A stretch of DNA of 7,790 bases from Spirochaetia bacterium (GTDB lineage Bacteria; Spirochaetota; UBA12135): the NCBI GenBank assembly GCA_003497555.1, contig DNNS01000685.1, forward strand, positions 1 to 7,790. The letters run 5' to 3'. Positions 1-6,341 of the stretch are shown piece by piece (the first letter of the stretch is position 1; each line of letters starts with the position of its first letter). The translations under genes and the position numbers were made by a program. Below the pieces are notes generated by a model. It worked only from the letters and a program-made list of their open reading frames with translations. It was not told where the DNA came from and did no database searches.

Positions 1-74
1 TAAGAGGGCGGTGGGTTATTAGTGTTTGTCGCAGAGTACATATTTTCATTGTTTCGGGTGTTCATGTTGAACAT
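1..74 (-). CDS. Possible 5' end of a leftward gene, cut by the window edge
   Basis: On the minus strand an ATG at 74-72 follows AGGGAG (85-80) with a 5-base spacer, and it lies about 17 bases after the start point expected from the promoter at 98-126. The frame stays open to the window edge for 24 codons and begins MFNMNTRNNENMYS, followed by an Asn-, Thr- and Pro-rich stretch. No family is recognisable. The Asn-rich composition and the overlap with a repeat that also occurs at 7714-7754, where no start codon sits at the same place, leave real doubt. It could be a short leader peptide, the start of a longer gene, or non-coding sequence. Confidence 0.3.
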   Translation of the reverse strand, partial: MFNMNTRNNENMYSATNTNNPPPS

Positions 75-85
75 GACGACTCCCT
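42..85 (-). repeat. Left copy of an inverted pair of interrupted, hairpin-containing repeats
   Basis: Read on the minus strand, AGGGAGTCGTC (85-75) is followed by a 13-base insert and then ACACCCGAAACAATGAAAAT (61-42). The same two blocks occur on the plus strand at 7714-7724 and 7735-7754, with one mismatch in 31 positions. The insert region can fold as GTTC-AACAT-GAAC in this copy; the other copy has GTCC-AGAG-GGAC. The plus-strand sequence 62-76 is also a perfect 7+1+7 inverted repeat (TCATGTT-G-AACATGA). The element type is unknown. Confidence 0.75.
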
Positions 86-97
86 GGAAAACACCGT

Positions 98-126
98 ATT
101 ATACAGACAATTCAGAAAAACTGCAA
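98..126 (-). promoter_or_regulatory. Putative sigma70-like promoter reading leftward
   Basis: On the minus strand TTGCAG (126-121) and a perfect TATAAT (103-98) are separated by 17 bases. Transcription would start near 91, placing the conserved AGGGAGTCGTC block at the very 5' end of the transcript. The surrounding sequence is strongly AT-rich, which also raises the chance of false matches. The -35 box matches the consensus at 4 of 6 positions. Confidence 0.5.
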
Positions 127-149
127 AAACCAAAAAAGCTAAAAGATTC

Positions 150-174
150 CCGGTTTTTTTTATTTTTTTACCGG
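150..174. repeat. Short inverted repeat around a T-only-like loop in the divergent spacer
   Basis: CCGGT (150-154) and ACCGG (170-174) pair perfectly around a 15-base loop made of T except for one A. The run of T lies inside the loop instead of after the stem, so it does not have the shape of a normal intrinsic terminator. It lies between the two divergent promoters. It may be chance in AT-rich DNA or a structural or operator site. The rest of the spacer (105-270) shows only A and T tracts and no convincing gene. Confidence 0.3.
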
Positions 175-273
175 CGGATTGCAGTACTTTTGCTATAAAA
201 GAGCTTAGGTCATTCCGATATTTGCATCCGGAAGGGTAAAAACGGTTTGTATTTTTTTCCAAAAACAAGTCCC

Positions 274-302
274 TTTCTCATAATATCATCTAATTGTATA
301 AT
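274..302 (+). promoter_or_regulatory. Putative promoter of the seven-gene rightward operon
   Basis: A perfect TATAAT lies at 297-302. The -35 position, 17 bases upstream (274-279, TTTCTC), is a poor match, so the promoter may depend on the -10 box, AT-rich upstream DNA or an activator. Transcription would start near 309, giving a leader of about 33 bases. No sigma54-type -24/-12 site was found upstream of the operon, so the operon's own sigma54 activator does not obviously control it. Confidence 0.45.
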
Positions 303-329
303 TAACGACATGTAAAACACAGCGCGGCC

Positions 330-334
330 GGAGG
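330..334 (+). promoter_or_regulatory. Strong ribosome binding site of the GH130 gene
   Basis: GGAGG, seven bases before the ATG at 342, fixes that start. It is the best Shine-Dalgarno site in the window, whereas several downstream genes overlap their neighbours and have weak sites, which suggests translational coupling. Confidence 0.8.
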
Positions 335-341
335 ATATTTA

Positions 342-1562
342 ATGAAAAATAAAAAACAATTTTTCCGAAATCTGGAAAAACTTATTCACAGGCATAATAA
401 CCTGATTAAAAAAAAAAATAAAAAAGACGATTCCTGGTATAACGGCGTATTCGATCGCCATGTTTATCCGGTTTTAACCCGCGACCATATTCCGCTTTCC
501 TGGAGATTTGATCTTGATTATAAAAGCAATCCATATCTGCAGGAACGTCTGGGCATAAACGCAGTTTTTAATTCCGGAGCCGTTCTTCTGAACGGTAAAG
601 TATGCCTGGCCTGCCGCGTAGAAGGCCTTGACCGCAAGTCATTTTTTGCTGTTGCTGCAAGTAAAACAGGAATTGATAAATTCATTTTTCAGGCGCTGCC
701 GGTGAAGCTTCCGGAAAGACCTTCACCCGATGTTAATGTTTATGATATGCGCCTTACTGAACATTCCGACGGCTACATTTACGGTATTTTCTGTACAGAA
801 CGTAAAGATCCGGATGCGCCCGCAGGCGACACATCAAGAGCTGTTGCCCAATGCGGAATCGTTCGTACGCATGACCTGGTTTCCTGGGAGCGATTAGCCG
901 ATATTAAAACACCGGCTTCCCAGCAGCGTAATGTAGTGCTGCACCCGGAATTGGTTAACGGACAATATGCTTTTTACACCAGACCCCAGGATGATTTCAT
1001 TGATACCGGTTCCGGCGGAGGCATTGGTTTCGGCTTGTGCGATTCCATCACGAATGCTGTTATTAAAAATGAAAAAATAATCAACCGGCGGTTTTATCAC
1101 ACCATTAAAGAAACCAAAAACGGAGCAGGCGCTCCGCCTGTTAAAACCGAAAAAGGCTGGCTGCACATCGCACACGGGGTCAGAAACACCGCTGCCGGGA
1201 TGCGCTATGTACTTTATGCCTTTCTCTGTGATCTGTCTGATCCGTCCAGGGTGATTGCGGAACCAGGCGGGTATTTTCTGGCTCCCCTGGGGCGGGAACG
1301 CACAGGAGATGTATCCAATGTAGTATTCAGCTGCGGAGCGGTAAAACGCCCGAACGGCGAAATCATCATATACTATGCCAGCAGCGATACCAGACTGCAC
1401 GCTGCCATAACCAGTGAAAAAAAAATGCTTGATTATGTTTTTAATACTCCTGCGGATGCGCATTTTACAGGTTTATGCGTAGAACAGCGTATAAGCCTGA
1501 TAAAAAAGAATCAGGCGCTGCCGGAAATTAAAAAAAAGTTCGGAAAAAAATGCATTATTTAA
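342..1562 (+). CDS. GH130 phosphorylase, probable 4-O-beta-D-mannosyl-D-glucose phosphorylase
   Basis: A 406-residue cytoplasmic enzyme without a signal peptide. It matches the GH130 five-bladed beta-propeller phosphorylases, and most closely the mannosylglucose phosphorylase subgroup (EC 2.4.1.281), which converts Man-beta-1,4-Glc and phosphate to mannose 1-phosphate and glucose. Visible signatures are [11 protein letters not shown] (92-102), NVYDMRL (132-138, with Asp135 as the expected proton donor), [11 protein letters not shown] (193-203), [17 protein letters not shown] (212-228), HGVRN (278-282), GDVSNVVFS (322-330) and [10 protein letters not shown] (344-353). Family length is about 390 residues; the extra residues are Lys-rich ends. 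It is first in the operon with a strong RBS. The partners usual in mannan use (epimerase, mannanase, transporter) are absent. Subgroup and substrate are inferred from remembered family motifs; the GH130 call is firm. An 11-A run at 408-418 lies within the first 26 codons. Confidence 0.9.
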   Translation: MKNKKQFFRNLEKLIHRHNNLIKKKNKKDDSWYNGVFDRHVYPVLTRDHIPLSWRFDLDYKSNPYLQERLGINAVFNSGAVLLNGKVCLACRVEGLDRKSFFAVAASKTGIDKFIFQALPVKLPERPSPDVNVYDMRLTEHSDGYIYGIFCTERKDPDAPAGDTSRAVAQCGIVRTHDLVSWERLADIKTPASQQRNVVLHPELVNGQYAFYTRPQDDFIDTGSGGGIGFGLCDSITNAVIKNEKIINRRFYHTIKETKNGAGAPPVKTEKGWLHIAHGVRNTAAGMRYVLYAFLCDLSDPSRVIAEPGGYFLAPLGRERTGDVSNVVFSCGAVKRPNGEIIIYYASSDTRLHAAITSEKKMLDYVFNTPADAHFTGLCVEQRISLIKKNQALPEIKKKFGKKCII

Positions 1563-2338
1563 TAAGGATTTTTTTTTGTTTCCTGATAACCGGCGCCTGG
1601 CTTTTTTCTCAAACCAATAAAACCCAAAACAAATCACTGCCCGAGCTCCGCAGGGAAATAAGCGAACTGGAAAAACAAAATCTGGAACTGGAGCAGGAAA
1701 TTCTTAGACGCAAACTGGCAGCCGAGGAAGCCCGTAAATGGAATCCCCTTGACCCGGATTCGGCGCCGGATGTAATTAAAACCGCCATGAGCAGACACAG
1801 CGGGGGCCTGAGCCTTTTTACCGGTTATGTTTCTCTCAACAGCCGGGTAATCTATCCTGGTCTTCCCGGTCATTTTCTTTTTTTGGGCAGCGAATTTTAC
1901 GGTTATGTTCATCACCGTTTTCTGCTGGGAGGGAAAATCGGACGTATTGCCCAGTCTCTGCAGATTGCCGGGAAATCTGTTTTTACCCTTACTTCCGGAG
2001 GGATCATGACCGGCGGGCGTTTTAACATCGGCCGCGCTGACTTTACGCCTTACGGCATGCTTGGAACCGGCAGGTACGCATTCAGGGAATATCTGTCCCT
2101 GAATGAAATGGAAGAAAGCGGAGCCGTTAAAAACGAAAAAACCGTTTTTTCCAAAAGATTTTTTGCACTTGAAGCGGGTCTGAAAGTAAATATAATTATC
2201 AATGATGAATTCAGTTTTGGCCTTCTTCCCAATTATCTTTTCTGCCTGGGGACCGATGCGCGCGCCTGGGGAGTTATGCTGATCTTCAGTGTCGGCCGTT
2301 TTGCCTATTCAGGGCAGCAGGTAAGCAAAGGCCGATAG
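1550..2338 (+). CDS. Exported protein with coiled coil and possible outer-membrane beta-barrel
   Basis: A 262-residue protein not recognised as a named family. Residues 1-20 form a signal peptide (basic start, hydrophobic core, likely cleavage near Phe-Ser/Gln at 19-21). Residues about 28-62 are a charged heptad-like segment ([20 protein letters not shown]), so a short coiled coil. From about 78 on there are alternating aromatic, Gly and polar strands ([52 protein letters not shown]), as in small outer-membrane barrels of the OmpA/OprF or porin-like kind. It does not end with the classical C-terminal Phe, so the barrel call is inference. The start overlaps the end of the GH130 gene by 13 bases and has only a weak CGGA upstream, so translation is probably coupled. 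A 9-T run lies at 1569-1577 in the signal peptide. Confidence 0.75.
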   Translation: MHYLIRIFFCFLITGAWLFSQTNKTQNKSLPELRREISELEKQNLELEQEILRRKLAAEEARKWNPLDPDSAPDVIKTAMSRHSGGLSLFTGYVSLNSRVIYPGLPGHFLFLGSEFYGYVHHRFLLGGKIGRIAQSLQIAGKSVFTLTSGGIMTGGRFNIGRADFTPYGMLGTGRYAFREYLSLNEMEESGAVKNEKTVFSKRFFALEAGLKVNIIINDEFSFGLLPNYLFCLGTDARAWGVMLIFSVGRFAYSGQQVSKGR

Positions 2339-2346
2339 AAACAGGA

Positions 2347-2922
2347 ATGCGCACTACCGGAAGTATTTTCTACAGCATTTCTTTTTTCTTTGCTGTTATT
2401 TTTGGAATATATGATATTGAAAAAGTATCTTTTTCCGGCGTGTCCCTTTTTTCAGACGGGGAAAGTACAGGAATAATCTGGCGGGCTTCGGGCATCTGGA
2501 ACTCAAGATGCATCAAGCTCTCGGACAGCGGCAAGGAACTGGGTTTTACGGTATACGCCTCGCTGCTGTCTTTAGAACAGAAAAAAGTATTAGCCAGCCG
2601 GGAACAGAAAATCACAGTTACTCCTGATCTGAACAAACAATTTTATGCGCTGCGCATTGACAACCGGGTTTTTAACGTAACATCCCATAAAGAAATAAAA
2701 AATCTGCTGAACAGCGGGTCTATTATCCTGCATGATACAAGCCTGCTTTCCGACAGCGATGAGTATTCATATTTTATTGAAATCAAGCCGGTTTTTTCTT
2801 CCCAAATTCTGCAGGAAAACGCTTTAAGTTCCCAGGCTCTCTGGGATAATCAAATCCTGGCCTATTCTTTCCGTCCGCTTACCCTGAAAAAAATCAAGAG
2901 AATTTTTGAAAAACAACGATGA
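2347..2922 (+). CDS. DUF4390-like small exported or membrane-anchored protein
   Basis: A 191-residue protein with an N-terminal hydrophobic segment (about 7-22), acting as signal peptide or anchor, and a mainly beta-like remainder. I see a resemblance to DUF4390: a ligand-like core ending in SGKELGFTVYASL (60-72), a segment FYALRIDNRVFNVTSHKEI (99-117) like the family's Tyr-x-x-Leu-...-Tyr-Arg-Val region followed by a 'hook' helix, and a C-terminal part with IEIKPVFSSQIL, a Trp (about 165) and a closing Phe-Arg-Pro-Leu. In Betaproteobacteria DUF4390 genes precede NtrY/NtrX genes, and here the gene overlaps the NtrY-like kinase by ATGA. Family membership is inferred from pattern memory and synteny. 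Function is unknown. The start has AGGA immediately before the ATG with essentially no spacer, so coupling to the gene 8 bases upstream is likely. Confidence 0.7.
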   Translation: MRTTGSIFYSISFFFAVIFGIYDIEKVSFSGVSLFSDGESTGIIWRASGIWNSRCIKLSDSGKELGFTVYASLLSLEQKKVLASREQKITVTPDLNKQFYALRIDNRVFNVTSHKEIKNLLNSGSIILHDTSLLSDSDEYSYFIEIKPVFSSQILQENALSSQALWDNQILAYSFRPLTLKKIKRIFEKQR

Positions 2923-4091
2923 AAATAAGTCTGCGCAACCGTATTTTTCTTTTTTCCCTTTTGCCCCTTAACGGGCTTTTAATAGTATACATGGTTTTTC
3001 TGCTTCCCGAACAATACTCTCCGCGCCTGGGTGAAATTGCCGAATTACTGCGCGGCCAGGTTTTATTTTTAAACGCAGCCGGGTTTTCCCGGGGACCGCA
3101 GATTGAAAAACTCCGGAATCAGCTGGAACGTATTGCCGAACATGAGGTTTTCAGCGATTTCTTTACGCGCCGGCGTTATCAGCAGATTGCCATGGTGCTT
3201 TCATTTACCATTATTATCAGTATGCTGTATTTTTTTATTTTAGGCCGCATTATATCCCTGCCTTTTGAACGCCTGGAAAAACGTCTGCAATCTGTTATGA
3301 AAGGCGAATATACCATAGCGGTTAAACTTCCGGATGATCCGGAAACCGCACAGATACACAAAACCCTTAATATTATGGCGGAAGAACTGAAAGCCCGGGA
3401 AAAAACCATTACCGAACAGGCCAGGGTAAAAGGCTGGCGCGATATCGGGCGGGTCTTTACTCATGAAATGCGCAATCTGCTTACACCGGTAAAAATTTTT
3501 ATTGAAGATCTGTATACTATGGACGCCGGACAGGCGGAAAAAATTCCCGGTATTATAAAAACACAGGGCGGCGCCGCGCTTTACAGCATTTCCGCCATTG
3601 ACGAGTTCAGCGCGCGTCTTAAGGATTTAACCAGCCTGTCTCCCGGAAAGCTTGAAAAAAAAGACACGTCAGCAATAATTAAACATGCGGTTTCGGTACT
3701 CGAGCAGGCTTTCCCGGGCGGAAAGGTATTCTTTCAGCATTCCGGAGAACTATTCATAAACTGCGATGAAAACTGTATTTTTCACGCATTATACAATATC
3801 ATGAAAAACAGCATGGAAAGTTACGACCGGCCGGAAACAGCCGAAACGCGCATCAGCGCCTCCTGCTTTTCGGGGCGGATCGGCATTTTTATCAGAGACA
3901 GAGGTAAAGGCATAAGCCGCGAACAGCTGGCAAAGGTATTTGAACCCAATTTTACTCTTAAAAAAGAAGGCATGGGAGTAGGACTTTTTTATTCGGAAAA
4001 GATTATCCGCGAACACGGCGGAAATATTTATATACGCTCTGCTCCCGGCCAGGGAACAGAAGTTGAAATTAATTTACCGGAGTATGCATGA
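2919..4091 (+). CDS. NtrY-like membrane sensor histidine kinase
   Basis: A 390-residue inner-membrane kinase that autophosphorylates on His and passes the phosphate to the regulator encoded next. Two membrane segments (about 9-29 and 90-112) frame a small extracytoplasmic domain of about 60 residues. A HAMP-like linker follows (about 110-160), then ARVKGWRDIGRVFTHEMRN with the phospho-acceptor His182. The catalytic domain has the N box (LYNIMKNSMES, Asn297), G1 box Asp327-Arg-Gly-Lys-Gly331, F box FEPNFTLKK (341-349) and G2 box GMGVGL (351-356). The GWRDIGR...HE..N..TP arrangement is typical of NtrY-type kinases. No PAS domain is seen, unlike many NtrY proteins. The Pro usual after HExxN is Leu187. 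The gene overlaps both neighbours by ATGA. The signal sensed cannot be read from the sequence. Confidence 0.92.
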   Translation: MKISLRNRIFLFSLLPLNGLLIVYMVFLLPEQYSPRLGEIAELLRGQVLFLNAAGFSRGPQIEKLRNQLERIAEHEVFSDFFTRRRYQQIAMVLSFTIIISMLYFFILGRIISLPFERLEKRLQSVMKGEYTIAVKLPDDPETAQIHKTLNIMAEELKAREKTITEQARVKGWRDIGRVFTHEMRNLLTPVKIFIEDLYTMDAGQAEKIPGIIKTQGGAALYSISAIDEFSARLKDLTSLSPGKLEKKDTSAIIKHAVSVLEQAFPGGKVFFQHSGELFINCDENCIFHALYNIMKNSMESYDRPETAETRISASCFSGRIGIFIRDRGKGISREQLAKVFEPNFTLKKEGMGVGLFYSEKIIREHGGNIYIRSAPGQGTEVEINLPEYA

Positions 4092-5425
4092 AACCAGCCA
4101 TTGCCGTAATTGACGATGATCCGCAGATAGTTCTTTCCATTACCGAATCGCTTTCCCGGGAAGGTTATGAAATATGCGGATTTACTGATCCTGAAAAAGG
4201 CAAAAACGAAGTACTCGCAGCCGGAATAAGAATTATTCTGCTTGACCTCACGTTTAATAACAGCAGCCGGCAGGGAATGGATTTACTGCGCGAGTTTGTC
4301 AATAATAAAAACAAAATTTTTATTATTGTTATTTCAGGACAGGCTGACGTTAAAACCGTGGTTGATGCCATGCAGGTTGGAGCTTTTGATTTTATTGAAA
4401 AACCGCTTTCCATAGTTCATCTCAAAGTTACCATTAAAAACCTGCTGGAAAGAATACAGATCGAAGATGCCGAACAGAATTCCAGAAATGAACTGCTTAA
4501 CCGGTATCCGCTGATATCGGTTTCCGACAAGATGAAACAGGTCAGGGCGCTTATTACCAGATATGCAGCCAGCGCCGAATCAGTACTCATAACCGGTGAA
4601 AGCGGTACAGGCAAGGAAAATGCCGCCCGCCATATTCATTATCTTTCCGCCCGGGGGCGTATGAAATTTATTGCGGTAAATACTGCAGCTATTCCCCGCG
4701 ACCTGATGGAAAGCCAGCTTTTCGGCCATAAAAAAGGATCATTTACCGGTGCGGTAAATGATCACCGCGGAATTTTTGAAGAAGCCCAGGGGGGTACGGT
4801 TTTTCTTGATGAAATCGGAGATATGCCGAAAGACGCCCAGGTAAAACTGCTCAGGGTATTACAGGAAAAAATAATTACACCGGTCGGAAGTTCCCGTGAA
4901 GTGCCGATCAATGTACGCATTATTGCCGCTACCAATCAAAATATCAATCTGCTGATAAAAAACGGAACTTTCCGGGAAGATTTATTTTTCCGGCTTAATG
5001 TACTTGAGCTTTTTATTCCTGGACTCGAAGAGCGCCCTGACGATATAATTCCCCTGGCCGAATTTTTTCTGCATGAAATTGACCCCAAAAAAAACTTTTC
5101 GCCTGAAGCGAAAACCTTCCTGCAAAACTCCGCATACAGGGGAAATGTCAGGGAGCTGCGCAATCTGGTAACGCGTATGGCGCTGCTGACCGAGCATAAC
5201 CTGGTATCTGCTGCGGAAAGCAGTGCGGCGCCTGATTCCAAAACTCCTGACAGTGTTTTTTCTTTTGCGCAGACCATGCCTTATGATCAGGCCAAGCGCC
5301 GGCTGGAACAAATGTATATAAAAAAACAGATAGAAAAATTCAGCGGGAATATTGCCCGTACTGCCGAAGCCCTGTCTGTTCTGCCCAATAATCTTTCCCG
5401 AAAAATACGCCAGCTTGGAATTTAA
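4088..5425 (+). CDS. NtrC-family sigma54-dependent response regulator
   Basis: A 445-residue cytoplasmic transcription activator, the probable partner of the preceding kinase. The receiver domain (1-120) has the acidic pocket Asp9-Asp11, phospho-acceptor Asp53 (LLDLTF), Ser83 and Lys105. The AAA+ domain (about 140-375) has Walker A GESGTGKE (170-177), the sigma54-contact loop GSFTGA (217-222), Walker B GGTVFLDE (235-242) and FREDLFFRLNV (296-306). A Fis-type helix-turn-helix ends the protein (about 410-445, GNIARTAEALSVLPNNLSRKI). All parts are present and of normal length, so it should be active with RNA polymerase-sigma54. GGAG (4079-4082) lies five bases before the start, inside the kinase gene. 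Targets are unknown, because no -24/-12 site was found in the window. Confidence 0.95.
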   Translation: MKPAIAVIDDDPQIVLSITESLSREGYEICGFTDPEKGKNEVLAAGIRIILLDLTFNNSSRQGMDLLREFVNNKNKIFIIVISGQADVKTVVDAMQVGAFDFIEKPLSIVHLKVTIKNLLERIQIEDAEQNSRNELLNRYPLISVSDKMKQVRALITRYAASAESVLITGESGTGKENAARHIHYLSARGRMKFIAVNTAAIPRDLMESQLFGHKKGSFTGAVNDHRGIFEEAQGGTVFLDEIGDMPKDAQVKLLRVLQEKIITPVGSSREVPINVRIIAATNQNINLLIKNGTFREDLFFRLNVLELFIPGLEERPDDIIPLAEFFLHEIDPKKNFSPEAKTFLQNSAYRGNVRELRNLVTRMALLTEHNLVSAAESSAAPDSKTPDSVFSFAQTMPYDQAKRRLEQMYIKKQIEKFSGNIARTAEALSVLPNNLSRKIRQLGI

Positions 5426-5426
5426 C

Positions 5427-6341
5427 ATGATTTATATACTGATTGCGGTTTTCCTGATTCTTTTTATTTATTTTAATACGGCGGAAATTCCATGTCCGCC
5501 CTGCCCTGTTCTTGCTCCGACTCTGCCGGGTGCAGAACCTTTTTTCATGAGTTCCGATAATAATAAAGCCGTGCTTTTTATACATGGTATACCCGGCACC
5601 CCGGCAGAACTGAGGGAAATGGCGGAATATTTTAAGGAAGCAGGTTATAACTGCTGCGGCCCCCTGCTTCCCGGATTCGGCATTGACGAAAGGCATCTTA
5701 ATAAATCGCGTTTTTCCGACTGGTACGGATTCCTGCGTAAAACTTATCTTGAGCTGTATCATAAATATAATGAAGTGAACATAATCGGTCTCTCCATGGG
5801 CGGCGCGCTCACACTGGCTCTGGCAGAAGAGTTTTCTTTCAGCCGGCCTCCGCATACCGTTGTTTCCATGGCGGCTCCGATCTGTCTGAATGGATTTTTG
5901 GGAAATACCTTTGTGTTGCAGGATGGGCGTCTTTTATTTTCCGGTATTACGGCCCGCATACTCCCGCTGATTAAAAAAAAACAGGCTCGGGCGGAAGTCT
6001 TGGCAGCAGAGCCGTGGATAGGGCTGAAAGAATATCATTCCACCCGGGCCGTACACAGCCTGGTGCATAATCTTCCCGCTGTAAAAAACAGGCTCGGACG
6101 AATATCTGTTCCGGCTCTGATTATGCACGCGCCCGGAGACCGGGATGTTCCTTATGCCAATTCCATTTATATCTATAAAAAAATCAAAAGTCCGGTAAAA
6201 AAACATTTTCCGGTTGCGTACCCTGACAATGACCCGACGCACCGTCATCTTTTCCCGATAAACAGGCATATTAAATATAATATTTTTCGCCAGGCACTTG
6301 CTTTTATAAATAATCCGGAGAATTTAAACAGTGAAATATGA
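5427..6341 (+). CDS. Membrane-anchored alpha/beta hydrolase (carboxylesterase or lipase-like)
   Basis: A 304-residue protein starting at ATG 5427, one base after the regulator's stop, with TTGGAA upstream. An in-frame ATG at 5352 would add 25 residues lying wholly inside the regulator gene and ahead of the hydrophobic segment, so I prefer 5427. Residues 2-17 form a signal anchor, followed by a Pro/Cys-rich linker. The fold shows the oxyanion motif HGIPGTP (53-59), nucleophile elbow GLSMGG (121-126, Ser123), acid near HAPGDRD (Asp238, alternatively Asp240) and His272 or His274. The region around IKSPVK (253-258) resembles Est30-type carboxylesterases. It probably cleaves an ester of a lipid or acyl compound at the membrane; the substrate is unknown. 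A Cys lies at 23 and 26 but the context is not a clear lipobox. Confidence 0.85.
   Translation: MIYILIAVFLILFIYFNTAEIPCPPCPVLAPTLPGAEPFFMSSDNNKAVLFIHGIPGTPAELREMAEYFKEAGYNCCGPLLPGFGIDERHLNKSRFSDWYGFLRKTYLELYHKYNEVNIIGLSMGGALTLALAEEFSFSRPPHTVVSMAAPICLNGFLGNTFVLQDGRLLFSGITARILPLIKKKQARAEVLAAEPWIGLKEYHSTRAVHSLVHNLPAVKNRLGRISVPALIMHAPGDRDVPYANSIYIYKKIKSPVKKHFPVAYPDNDPTHRHLFPINRHIKYNIFRQALAFINNPENLNSEI

Noticed and set aside
187..201. CTTTT-GCTAT-AAAAG inverted repeat in the divergent spacer
   Set aside because: A five-base, A/T-dominated stem is expected by chance in such AT-rich sequence.
62..268. A 68-codon leftward open frame in the divergent spacer with a hydrophobic stretch
   Set aside because: It begins with TTG, its only purine-rich site is almost touching the start, it spans the predicted leftward promoter and the T-tract inverted repeat, and its composition simply reflects AT-rich DNA.
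894..1463. 189-codon leftward open frame opposite the GH130 gene
   Set aside because: The plus strand there encodes conserved GH130 motifs throughout; the antisense frame has no recognisable features.
4736..4753. GSFTGA instead of GAFTGA in the sigma54 activator loop
   Set aside because: Ser at this position is common in NtrC-family activators and is not expected to abolish sigma54 contact.
5352..5426. Upstream ATG that would lengthen the hydrolase by 25 residues
   Set aside because: The extension lies inside the regulator's helix-turn-helix coding region and would put 25 residues ahead of the signal anchor; the ATG at 5427 has a suitable purine-rich site.
4982..5855. Two long leftward open frames (4982-5428 and 5340-5855) opposite the regulator and hydrolase genes
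   Set aside because: Both are antisense to genes with complete, recognisable domains, and neither shows a family motif or a convincing start site.
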